DNA of 6,332 nt from Anaerolinea sp. (lineage in GTDB: Bacteria; Chloroflexota; Anaerolineae; Anaerolineales; Anaerolineaceae), in assembly GCA_013824385.1 (NCBI GenBank), contig PNNU01000205.1:1-6332 (forward strand), written 5' to 3'. The notes beneath the pieces were generated by a model that worked only from the letters and a program-made list of their open reading frames with translations, was not told the origin of the DNA and did not search any database. This document shows positions 1 to 6,044 of this stretch, one piece after another; position 1 is the first letter of the stretch, and every line of letters begins with the position of its first letter. A program made the position numbers and the translations under genes.

Positions 1-71
1 CCATCCGAATTTTATTGAAACCTGCGATTAATTATATCTATTTTAGGCTTAAGATTTTAAGGTTTGACCAA

Positions 72-99
72 TTGGAATCCACTCTGGATGCCGTATAAT
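72..99 (+). promoter_or_regulatory. Sigma-A-type promoter of the deoxynucleoside kinase gene
   Basis: A TTGGAA -35 box (72-77) and a perfect TATAAT -10 box (94-99) are separated by 16 bases. The expected transcription start is near 106, giving a leader of about 27 bases before the ATG at 133, with the ribosome binding site AGGAG at 122-126. A TTGACC at 64-69 looks like a better -35 box, but it lies 24 bases from the -10 and is too far away. The promoter also argues against the upstream in-frame TTG at 64 as a start codon, because that codon would lie upstream of the transcript. Confidence 0.65.
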
Positions 100-132
100 T
101 GGGGTGCCATTTTTTTATTACAGGAGAATTTC

Positions 133-768
133 ATGCCAAAACGTCTGATTCTGGTAGCTGGTAATATCGGTTCTGGAAAGTCTTCACTTACCGAACGCAT
201 TGGTGAACGGCTTGGATGGAGAACCGCCTTTGAATCTGTAACTGATAATCCTTACCTGCCGGATTTTTACGCCAACATGAAGGAATGGTCATTCCACCTT
301 CAGGTATTCTTCCTCGGGCACCGTGCGCAGCAGCACCTCGAAATGTTTAACGATCCACGGTCCTCAATCATTGACCGTTCCATTTATGAAGATGCTTTCA
401 TTTTTGCCCGCGCGCTCCACTCAATGGGCAACATCAACGAACGTGACTACATTACATATAAACAAGTCTTTGACCTCGTGATCCGATCCCTCCCCGCCCC
501 ATCGCTGCTTATCTATCTCAAAGCACCGGTCGATGTCTTGATGAATCGAATCCATAAACGCGGACGCGAAATGGAATCCACCATATCTAGTGAATACCTG
601 ACTTTATTGGATTCGTTTTATTCTGACTGGATCAATAATTTTGATTTATGCCCTGTGCTTACCCTCAAGACTGATGACCTCGATTTTGTTCATCAAAGCC
701 AGCACCTTGATACCGTTGTGGAGAGGATAAATGAAAAACTTGCTGGAAAAGAAGAGATGATATTCTAA
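133..768 (+). CDS. Deoxynucleoside kinase (deoxyadenosine/deoxyguanosine/deoxycytidine kinase family)
   Basis: This 211-residue cytosolic enzyme should phosphorylate a deoxynucleoside at its 5' hydroxyl using a nucleoside triphosphate, in the salvage route to dNTPs. The P-loop GNIGSGKS is at residues 10-17. FESVTDNPYL at 33-42 supplies the probable catalytic Glu (E34). The DRSIYED motif at 81-87 is the DRS form seen in Bacillus-type dAK/dGK rather than the ERS form of animal enzymes. An arginine-rich LID, RIHKRGRE, lies at 139-146. Length is normal for the bacterial family. The ATG at 133 is chosen because AGGAG (122-126) precedes it at good spacing and the P-loop then sits about 10 residues in, as usual. 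The in-frame TTG at 64 would add 23 residues encoded across a promoter. The base preference (A, G or C) cannot be read from the sequence. The gene appears monocistronic, and no clear terminator is seen after it. Confidence 0.9.
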   Translation: MPKRLILVAGNIGSGKSSLTERIGERLGWRTAFESVTDNPYLPDFYANMKEWSFHLQVFFLGHRAQQHLEMFNDPRSSIIDRSIYEDAFIFARALHSMGNINERDYITYKQVFDLVIRSLPAPSLLIYLKAPVDVLMNRIHKRGREMESTISSEYLTLLDSFYSDWINNFDLCPVLTLKTDDLDFVHQSQHLDTVVERINEKLAGKEEMIF

Positions 769-826
769 AGCGGAGCGGTCATCGTAACCTGGCTTGCAAT
801 TATGTTAAGTCTATAAACCAGAATAA

Positions 827-854
827 TGCAACTTTTAGAAGTAACTTGCGTATA
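827..854 (+). promoter_or_regulatory. Putative ECF-sigma-dependent (autoregulatory) promoter
   Basis: TGCAAC (827-832) and CGTATA (849-854) are separated by exactly 16 bases. This is the architecture of ECF promoters such as those of Bacillus SigW (TGAAAC-N16-CGTA), with the conserved AAC at the end of the -35 box and CGT at the start of the -10 box. The expected start is near 861, about 27 bases before the GTG of the ECF sigma gene. The rest of the 769-887 gap is AT-rich. I see no convincing sigma-A promoter there and no terminator for the kinase gene. That the local sigma factor recognises this site is inference. Confidence 0.5.
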
Positions 855-887
855 TTTTCTTAGATACAAAATTATTACGGGGCTCTT

Positions 888-1481
888 GTGATCAATCTGG
901 AAGAGGAATGGCTTGAAAAAGCCCGCCAAGGAGACGAAGACGCATTCACCATATTGGTAGAAACCTACCAGACGCCGGTGTACAATTTGTGTTACCGAAT
1001 GCTCGGTGAAAGCGGATCCGCGGAAGATGCGGCACAAGAGACTTTTTGGAGAGCCTGGCAGAACTTAAATCGCTACGACCCTCAACGCTCATTCATTACA
1101 TGGCTCCTTTCCATCGCTGCACATTTTTGTATCGATCAACAACGTAAACGGCGTATTTCAATCTTCGAGTTGGATGAGTTCCCGGATTTCGATATCAGCA
1201 ATCCCCATGAACCGACTCCGGAAAAAGTGGTAACCCTGAATGAAGAAGACACCGCTTTGCACACCTTGATCAATCAATTAGGCCCGCAAGATCGTGCAGC
1301 AGTAATTTTGAAATATTGGAATGATTGTTCGGAGGAAGAAATAAGTCAAATGTTATCCTTAACGGTAAGCGCTGTAAAAAGCAGATTACATCGAGCGAGA
1401 AAACAACTGGCAGAAATGCTATCAGCAGGTCAAACCACTAACCTGAACAAAAGGAGGCAAAATGAATCACCAGCCGTATGA
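888..1481 (+). CDS. ECF-family RNA polymerase sigma factor
   Basis: This 197-residue alternative sigma factor binds core RNA polymerase and redirects it to promoters with ECF-type -35/-10 boxes. Region sigma-2 spans about residues 9-90. It includes the core-binding stretch SAEDAAQETFWRAW (44-57) and the -10-reading segment FITWLLSIAAHFCIDQQRKR (69-88). A variable acidic linker follows (about 91-120). Region sigma-4 (about 122-176) carries LGPQDRAAVILKYW and the helix-turn-helix ending in VKSRLHRARKQL (163-174). The start is GTG, with only a weak GGGG (879-882) as ribosome binding site; no better in-frame start leaves region 2 complete. The last 20 bases overlap the downstream anti-sigma gene, whose AAGGAGG (1451-1457) lies inside this gene. 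That is the classic pairing of an ECF sigma with its own inhibitor. The inducing signal is unknown; the downstream genes point to envelope stress. Confidence 0.93.
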   Translation: MINLEEEWLEKARQGDEDAFTILVETYQTPVYNLCYRMLGESGSAEDAAQETFWRAWQNLNRYDPQRSFITWLLSIAAHFCIDQQRKRRISIFELDEFPDFDISNPHEPTPEKVVTLNEEDTALHTLINQLGPQDRAAVILKYWNDCSEEEISQMLSLTVSAVKSRLHRARKQLAEMLSAGQTTNLNKRRQNESPAV

Positions 1482-2010
1482 GAATTGGATTCTGGACGAA
1501 GTGCAGATCAATTCGCAGGAGCAAGATTCATTAAAGGAGCACCTGAAGGAATGCCCCGAGTGTTATAAACTTTCACATTCGTGGAATAAGGTGCAAACCG
1601 AAATAAAATCCACACCCGCACAACCAGCCCCTGCCGGTTTCATGCGCAGATGGAAATATGAATTTGCCTCTCGTCAAAGAGAACAAGAACGCCGTCAAGC
1701 CAGAACCTTGTTTATCAGCCTCGCCAGTGGAGCTGGAGCTGTCTTGATCGCTCTGGCCGTCATCCTCTTGCCCGATTTTTCGTTTATCTCACTCTTGGTA
1801 AGATTTTTGAGCACAGTAGTGCAGCTCTTTAGCGGTATTGAAAGTATCGTTTCAATCTCAAGGAACCTGATCAATTCGGCTCCTACCTTCACACTGATCG
1901 TCAGTGGTCTGTTTATTGCAGGTTGGATTTGTCTGGCAGTCTTTGCCTGGGGAATCTCAATCTGGCGGATCACGACCAAAGGGGTAAAAAATAAAAATGA
2001 ACAAAATTAA
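1462..2010 (+). CDS. Zinc-finger (ZAS/zf-HC2) transmembrane anti-sigma factor
   Basis: This 182-residue protein is the probable inhibitor of the ECF sigma encoded just upstream. The N-terminal cytoplasmic part holds H27-x3-C31-x2-C34, the signature of ZAS anti-sigma domains, which clamp an ECF sigma between regions 2 and 4. A charged, Arg/Gln/Glu-rich linker (62-81) leads to a hydrophobic segment at 83-104, a second moderately hydrophobic stretch at about 106-124, and a clear membrane span at about 143-168. A short Lys/Asn-rich tail (169-182) follows. The ATG at 1462 follows AAGGAGG (1451-1457) by four bases and lies inside the sigma gene, so translation is probably coupled and the two proteins made in fixed proportion. 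There is no large extracytoplasmic sensor domain, so the signal may be sensed through the membrane segments or a partner such as the next gene product. Release by proteolysis or by zinc/thiol chemistry is possible but cannot be told from sequence. Confidence 0.82.
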   Translation: MNHQPYENWILDEVQINSQEQDSLKEHLKECPECYKLSHSWNKVQTEIKSTPAQPAPAGFMRRWKYEFASRQREQERRQARTLFISLASGAGAVLIALAVILLPDFSFISLLVRFLSTVVQLFSGIESIVSISRNLINSAPTFTLIVSGLFIAGWICLAVFAWGISIWRITTKGVKNKNEQN

Positions 2011-3037
2011 TCGCATTTTCGTAATAGTTACAATCCTGATTGCGCTTCTGGTTACACCGATCTCAGCCCTGGCCCAAACACCTACCGCTGAACCTACCAA
2101 AACGATAAGTGGCGATCAGGTTGTGATTGCCAATACCTATCGCCTCGCATCAGGGGATGAACTCATGGGAAATCTTGCTGTCATTGGTGGCACTGCCACC
2201 CTGGATGAAGGTTCAACCATGACCGGCGATGTTATTCTTATTGGTGGAACCCTCACAGTAAATGGAACAGTGAATGGTGATTTTATCGCCATCGGCGGTG
2301 CCGTGAATATTGAAGACACTGCGGATATCAACGGAAACATTTCGTTGATCGGGGCGACCATCAAAAAATCTCCACTGGCTGAAATTAATGGCGAAATCAC
2401 TGAACAGTCACCCAAATTCTTTGATTTCAACTTGGATGACCCCAAAGCGATCAACTTTCCTTTTACCGCTAAAACATCCCTCTTGACCAAGATGTTGCAA
2501 GCCTCTTTGCAAGCAATGGCCATGGCTGCACTGGCTGTAATATTGGGATTGCTCCTTCCGAACCAGATCAAACGTGTGGCTGACACCATCAGTAAAGAAC
2601 CCCTGGTAACCGGTGGTGTTGGTTTGCTGTCTGTAGTCGTTGCGCCAATAATATTGGTTCTGCTCACTATAACCATCATTTTAATCCCCGTGACCATTCT
2701 AGGCTCACTTCTGGTTGGATTGGCTGTTTTGTTCGGCTGGATTGCGATCGGGTTTGAAATTGGCCAACGCCTTTCGGTCTTGTTCAAAACAACCTGGCAC
2801 CCTTCCATCGCGGCTGGTATTGGTGTTCTGCTTCTTGGATTGGTTACCGGTTTTGCAACCTTGATCCCCTGCGTCGGCTGGTTGATTGGCGTAATAGTAG
2901 CTATTCTCGGTTTGGGCGCCGTAGTTATCTCGAGGTTCGGATCTTCAAAATACGCCAATAAAATGGTACAGGCAGTAGCCCCCACTGCACCGATTCCTCC
3001 AACCCCACCTTCCGCTCCTGATTCACCGCAAATCTAG
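1997..3037 (+). CDS. Exported bactofilin-like (polymer-forming) beta-helix protein with C-terminal membrane bundle
   Basis: This 346-residue protein has a signal peptide at about 1-26 (hydrophobic core 8-20, likely cut after ALA24-26). A short Thr/Pro-rich linker leads to a right-handed beta-helix-like region at about 55-135. That region is built of four 16-19-residue rungs sharing a xxxIGG/IGA core (VIGG 62-65, LIGG 81-84, AIGG 98-101, LIGA 117-120) and G-D/N turns, as in bactofilin/DUF583 domains. Four or five hydrophobic segments follow (about 170-188, 204-230, 232-255, 272-289, 291-312), then a Pro/Ala-rich tail (328-346). The ATG lies 14 bases inside the anti-sigma gene, with AAAGGGG at 1978-1984 as a distant ribosome site. 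With a cleaved signal peptide the beta-helix should lie outside the cytoplasm, unlike classical cytosolic bactofilins. The role is not established; surface scaffold or stress sensor/effector is inferred from its neighbours. Confidence 0.78.
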   Translation: MNKINRIFVIVTILIALLVTPISALAQTPTAEPTKTISGDQVVIANTYRLASGDELMGNLAVIGGTATLDEGSTMTGDVILIGGTLTVNGTVNGDFIAIGGAVNIEDTADINGNISLIGATIKKSPLAEINGEITEQSPKFFDFNLDDPKAINFPFTAKTSLLTKMLQASLQAMAMAALAVILGLLLPNQIKRVADTISKEPLVTGGVGLLSVVVAPIILVLLTITIILIPVTILGSLLVGLAVLFGWIAIGFEIGQRLSVLFKTTWHPSIAAGIGVLLLGLVTGFATLIPCVGWLIGVIVAILGLGAVVISRFGSSKYANKMVQAVAPTAPIPPTPPSAPDSPQI

Positions 3038-3046
3038 GTAAAACTT

Positions 3047-3081
3047 ACTGGCGGTTTATTCTCTAAACCGCCAGTCTTTTT
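3047..3081 (+). terminator. Intrinsic terminator / attenuator between membrane-protein and lipoprotein genes
   Basis: A perfect 12-bp stem is formed by ACTGGCGGTTTA (3047-3058) and TAAACCGCCAGT (3064-3075). The loop is five bases (TTCTC), and CTTTTT follows (3076-3081). It starts nine bases after the stop codon of the membrane protein and ends two bases before the AAAGGA ribosome site (3083-3088) of the lipoprotein gene. In form it is a textbook rho-independent terminator. In position it is odd, because no promoter can fit between it and the next gene. It may act as a partial terminator that lowers lipoprotein expression relative to the sigma operon, or as a regulated attenuator. Confidence 0.85.
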
Positions 3082-3095
3082 CAAAGGATAAAATT

Positions 3096-3944
3096 ATGAA
3101 ATCACTAAAAATAGCGTTCCTGGTTTTTGTTGCACTAACTTTAATGGCCTGCTCTTTTACTGTAAATGTGCCTTCTGTTGATACTGGAGTGTCAAATACT
3201 TTAGAGATTAGCGAACCAGCCCTTACCGGCATAGACACAAATGAAGTAACCATCGAAATGGGTGCTGGTACTTTAAGCATCACTGACGGTGCCTCTGACC
3301 TAATCGATGGGACCATCAAATACAATGTTACAAATTGGAAACCTGAAATCACCCGCTCATCAAACAGGATTACCATTTCACAGAATAACTCATCAAATGT
3401 TGGTTTCCCTGATGGAGACATTCAAAATGACTGGAATCTCCAGTTTGGCGAAGCTCCCATAGACCTCACAGTCAATGCAGGCGCTTACGAAGGCAAAATT
3501 GACCTCAGCGGACTTTCAATCACTAATCTGAACATCTCTGATGGAGCAAGCAAGGCTACTGTCCAATTTGACACGTTGAACCCCGTAGAAATGGATCAAT
3601 TAAGCTACAAAACCGGAGCTTCTGATGTTGAACTTCTCGGGTTGGGCAACGCAAACACCAAGACCATCTTTTTCGACAGCGGTGTTGGCAGTTACACGCT
3701 CGATTTCAGCGGCGATATTCAAAATGATATCTTTGTCCGTGTTCAATCTGGCATGAGCGACATGACCATCATCATTCCTGACAACGTTCGCGCCGAAGTT
3801 GAACTTTCCAACGGCTTGAGCAATATAGATGCCACCGGCACCTGGACGATCTCAAACTCAACTTATAAATGCGGAACATCCGGCCCGTTGATCACGATTA
3901 AAATGGATATGGCGGTTGGAAACCTGCAGCTCAAACAGGAATAG
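3096..3944 (+). CDS. Toastrack/LiaF-like (DUF2154-type) surface lipoprotein
   Basis: This 282-residue protein has a short basic N-terminus, a hydrophobic core, and a lipobox LMAC (16-19), so Cys19 should be lipidated and the protein anchored on the outer face of the membrane. After a flexible stretch (20-48), residues about 50-160 read like the toast_rack N-terminal domain: VTIEMGAGTLSITDGASD (51-68), a Trp-led strand (W113), then PIDLTVNAGAYEGKIDLSGL (121-140) and NISDGASKATVQF (146-158). The repeated GA(G/S/Y)-turn-strand pattern continues (GASDVELLGL 174-183, GVGSYTLDF 196-204). The C-terminal part, IIIPDNVRAEVELSNG (225-240) and ITIKMDMAVGNLQL (266-279), resembles the LiaF C-terminal fold. 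Start: ATG with AAAGGA seven bases upstream. LiaF proteins act in cell-envelope stress sensing, which fits the ECF/anti-sigma neighbours. The exact ligand is unknown, and this copy is lipid-anchored rather than a TM LiaF. Confidence 0.75.
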   Translation: MKSLKIAFLVFVALTLMACSFTVNVPSVDTGVSNTLEISEPALTGIDTNEVTIEMGAGTLSITDGASDLIDGTIKYNVTNWKPEITRSSNRITISQNNSSNVGFPDGDIQNDWNLQFGEAPIDLTVNAGAYEGKIDLSGLSITNLNISDGASKATVQFDTLNPVEMDQLSYKTGASDVELLGLGNANTKTIFFDSGVGSYTLDFSGDIQNDIFVRVQSGMSDMTIIIPDNVRAEVELSNGLSNIDATGTWTISNSTYKCGTSGPLITIKMDMAVGNLQLKQE

Positions 3945-3999
3945 ACTTTCAACAGCTTCGATTTTTTCAATCGGAACAATCAAAAAGGGAAATTTAGAT

Positions 4000-4036
4000 C
4001 ATGGCTCCGATTTCTATAGTAGAAATCGGAGCCATG
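4000..4036. repeat. Perfect 17-bp inverted repeat in the convergent intergenic region (possible bidirectional terminator)
   Basis: CATGGCTCCGATTTCTA (4000-4016) is followed by a three-base loop TAG and the exact reverse complement TAGAAATCGGAGCCATG (4020-4036). It lies between the lipoprotein stop (3944) and the nadD stop (4079), where the two convergent transcripts meet, so a shared terminator is the simplest reading. Neither side has an immediate T-tract. On the plus strand a run of seven T begins only at 4058. On the minus strand a weak CCCTTTTTG lies about 12 bases beyond the stem. A smaller imperfect hairpin (TTCGATT/AATCGGAA, 3957-3975) precedes it. The rest of 3945-4078 holds nothing else that I can recognise. 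Confidence 0.6.
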
Positions 4037-4078
4037 CAATTAACAGTCCTGCCCATATTTTTTTAAATCAATTCCTAA

Positions 4079-4675
4079 TTATTTATACAACCCCAGGTCA
4101 GAAATTGCATGATATACCGCGTCTCGCAGATAGTAGCGATAACCCATACCTTCTGCAATCCTTTGCCGGATCTGTTTAGAAGAAATTTCAAGAATGGGGG
4201 CTTCAACAATATGGACTTTATTGCTAATGCCAGGCATTACTTTTTCAATGGATTCGAGATCCACGTCGTCTTCATGGCGGCGCATCACGCCAATCCCGTC
4301 GCAAACACGCAGAAAATCCTGGGGGCGCTGCCATGTAGGTAAATCGTGCAGTGAGTCGCCGCCCATAAGGTAAAACAATTGAGAATCAGGGTATTCCTTA
4401 TGCAGCAAATTCATCGTATCAATGGCGTAATGCGGTCCGGGGCGGTCAATATCAATTCTTGAAAGCAGAAAAGCCGGGTTGCCCTTAATGGCTTTTTCGA
4501 CCAGTTCAACTCGTTGTTCAACCGGGCTTACATTTGTATATCGTTTGTGCGGCGGATTATCCGTGACCGCCCAGAGCAGCAAATCGAGCTTAAGTTGGCT
4601 GCGGCATTCCTCGGCCAGGATGAGATGCCCGACATGGGGTGGATCAAAGGTTCCGCCAAATATTCCGATTCGCAT
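4079..4675 (-). CDS. nadD: Nicotinate-nucleotide adenylyltransferase
   Basis: This 198-residue cytosolic enzyme joins nicotinate mononucleotide and ATP to form deamido-NAD, the adenylylation step of NAD synthesis. The N-terminal nucleotidyltransferase signature GGTFDPPHVGH is at residues 7-17, with the ATP-binding HxGH at 14-17. Other family marks are the substrate-binding NPPHK, the FYLMGGDSL strand-loop in mid-protein (family form F-x-GxDSL), and the C-terminal ISSKQIR (164-170), which matches the ISSTxIR ATP-phosphate motif with Lys in place of Thr. Length is full for bacterial NadD. The start is ATG at 4675 with GAGGA nine bases upstream (4685-4689). It begins 18 bases after the obg stop codon, so the two genes are one operon, an arrangement known from many bacteria. 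Confidence 0.96.
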   Translation of the reverse strand: MRIGIFGGTFDPPHVGHLILAEECRSQLKLDLLLWAVTDNPPHKRYTNVSPVEQRVELVEKAIKGNPAFLLSRIDIDRPGPHYAIDTMNLLHKEYPDSQLFYLMGGDSLHDLPTWQRPQDFLRVCDGIGVMRRHEDDVDLESIEKVMPGISNKVHIVEAPILEISSKQIRQRIAEGMGYRYYLRDAVYHAISDLGLYK

Positions 4676-4693
4676 CAGTTCAAATCCTCGTGG

Positions 4694-5956
4694 TTAGTCC
4701 TGCCATTCCAATTCGTAATCTTTGATGTAAACCGTTTCGCCTTCTTCAATTCCTTCTTTGCGCAAGGCTTCATCCACGCCCAGGGTGACCATCAAATGAT
4801 GGAAGCGGCGAACAGAGCCGTCGTGCTCCCAATAAGTCATCTCTGCTGCGCGTTCAATTGCAGCGCCACTCACTCTGAATCCTTCGCCTTCGCGAGTGAT
4901 CACAAAATCGCGGGCGTCTTTTTCTGGTTTATAGAGTGGAATGAGGGCTTGCACAACTTCCACTTCAGGTGCGGCTTTGAGCAGTTCGTGAGCTTTCCAT
5001 AACACAGCTTGCAGGTTTTCATGCGTGACTGCCGACATGGACATAACGGTATAACCCTTTTTGGTCAGGGTTTTCTTAATAGCAGGCCATTTTTCTTGGA
5101 CATCCGGCAGGTCAATTTTATTGAGCACCACCAACTGCGGTTTCTTGGCCAAAGCCGGGTCAAAAAGCGCCAATTCCGAGTTAATCTGGGTGAAATCAGC
5201 GGTAATATCTTCTGCCATACCATTCAAGACATGGATCAAGACTCTGGTACGCTGAATATGTTTCAAGAATCCGTCGCCAAGTCCAACACCTTCATGCGCG
5301 CCTTCAATCAAGCCTGGAATATCGGCCATGATGATTGAAGTATCTTCATCCAGGTTCGCGACGCCCAGGTTGGGTTCAATTGTCGTAAACGGATAATCTG
5401 CTATCTTTGGGTTGGCGTTGGTTACAGCGGCTAAAAAGCTGGATTTACCCGCGTTGGGTACACCGACAATACCAATATCTGCCAACAATTTCAATTCAAG
5501 GCGGATATTCTTTTCTTCAGGTGGTTCACCCTTTTCAGCAGTTCGGGGTGCCTGGTTGCGGGAGGTGGCAAAATGCTGATTGCCCAATCCGCCGCGGCCG
5601 CCCTTGCAAATGCGTAATTCATCTCCGGCGTGGACAAGATCGCCGAGCAGTTCACCGGTGACATCATCATAGATCATTGTGCCAGGGGGAACTGGAATAA
5701 TTAAATTTTTGGCGGACCTGCCAGTCATGTTGCTGGAACCGCCGTTATCACCATCAGGAGCCACGTATTTACGCTTAAACCGAAAGCTCTGCAGTGTATT
5801 CAAGGTCGGTAATACCTGGATGATGACGTCGCCACCCCTGCCACCGTCACCACCATCCGGCCCACCACGCGGAACATACTTCTCGCGGTGGAAATGCATC
5901 ATCCCCGCGCCGCCTCGGCCAGAACGAACATAGATACGTGCTTCATCGATAAACAT
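4694..5956 (-). CDS. obg: GTPase Obg/CgtA (ribosome assembly, stress)
   Basis: This 420-residue essential GTPase works in 50S ribosome maturation and links growth to nutritional stress. The glycine-rich Obg fold is at about 1-158, with the hallmark RSGRGGAG (11-18) and GGPDGGDGGRGGDV (31-44). The G domain (about 159-330) carries G1 GVPNAGKSS (165-173), the switch I threonines at 191-192, G3 DIPGLIEGA (212-220), G4 NKID (279-282) and G5 SA (308-309). A C-terminal OCT domain (about 345-416) is present, as in Firmicutes and Thermus-type Obg but not in E. coli CgtA. I chose ATG at 5956, which gives the typical MFIDEA start and has GGAAG (5965-5969) eight bases upstream. A TTG five codons earlier (5971) lies in the T-tract and has no ribosome site. 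The gene directly follows a hairpin terminator and is followed by nadD. Confidence 0.97.
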   Translation of the reverse strand: MFIDEARIYVRSGRGGAGMMHFHREKYVPRGGPDGGDGGRGGDVIIQVLPTLNTLQSFRFKRKYVAPDGDNGGSSNMTGRSAKNLIIPVPPGTMIYDDVTGELLGDLVHAGDELRICKGGRGGLGNQHFATSRNQAPRTAEKGEPPEEKNIRLELKLLADIGIVGVPNAGKSSFLAAVTNANPKIADYPFTTIEPNLGVANLDEDTSIIMADIPGLIEGAHEGVGLGDGFLKHIQRTRVLIHVLNGMAEDITADFTQINSELALFDPALAKKPQLVVLNKIDLPDVQEKWPAIKKTLTKKGYTVMSMSAVTHENLQAVLWKAHELLKAAPEVEVVQALIPLYKPEKDARDFVITREGEGFRVSGAAIERAAEMTYWEHDGSVRRFHHLMVTLGVDEALRKEGIEEGETVYIKDYELEWQD

Positions 5957-5969
5957 AGACCATTCTTCC

Positions 5970-6031
5970 AAAAAAGACTCAGGAACCCGGTAAAACCGTT
6001 CTTACGACCAGTTTACACCAGATTCCTGAGT
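5970..6031 (-). terminator. Long-stem intrinsic terminator abutting the obg ribosome site
   Basis: Read on the minus strand, ACTCAGGAA (6031-6023) pairs perfectly with TTCCTGAGT (5985-5977). The pairing continues inward through TCTGG/CCGGG (two G-U pairs) and then, with one bulged base, through GTGTAAACTG/CGGTTTTAC. This leaves a loop of about ten bases (5999-6008). CTTTTTT (5976-5970) follows at once. The structure begins 13 bases after the stop codon of the upstream GTPase-like gene, so it can end that transcript. Its T-tract touches GGAAG, the obg ribosome site, leaving no space for an obg promoter after it. It may be a terminator with read-through or an attenuator controlling obg-nadD. 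The inner pairing was worked out by hand and is less certain than the outer nine pairs. Confidence 0.75.
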
Positions 6032-6044
6032 GAATAAATACCCT

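Noticed and set aside
2..31. Possible 3' end of an upstream plus-strand gene, reading HPNFIETCD then a TAA stop.
   Set aside because: Nine codons at the window edge are too few to support a gene or a family. The following 40 bases are AT-rich and hold only the kinase promoter.
64..132. TTG start adding 23 residues to the deoxynucleoside kinase.
   Set aside because: The segment contains a good promoter, and the ATG at 133 has its own AGGAG and puts the P-loop at the usual position.
765..1037. 90-residue minus-strand open frame opposite the sigma gene start.
   Set aside because: It has no ribosome site or recognisable motif, and it lies over the ECF promoter and sigma region 2; a shadow frame.
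2137..2985. 282-residue minus-strand open frame opposite the bactofilin-like gene.
   Set aside because: Its low-complexity composition rich in Pro, Thr, Ile and Ser mirrors the hydrophobic sense strand, and it has no domain. The sense gene has a signal peptide, rungs and membrane segments.
3916..4179. 87-residue plus-strand frame across the convergent gap.
   Set aside because: It runs through the inverted repeat and into antisense nadD, with no ribosome site and no protein-like pattern.
4514..5002. 162-residue plus-strand frame antisense to nadD and obg.
   Set aside because: It spans two well-recognised minus-strand genes and shows no domain; a shadow frame.
5957..5971. TTG start five codons upstream for Obg.
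   Set aside because: It lies in the T-tract of the terminator without a ribosome site; ATG at 5956 gives the family-typical N-terminus.
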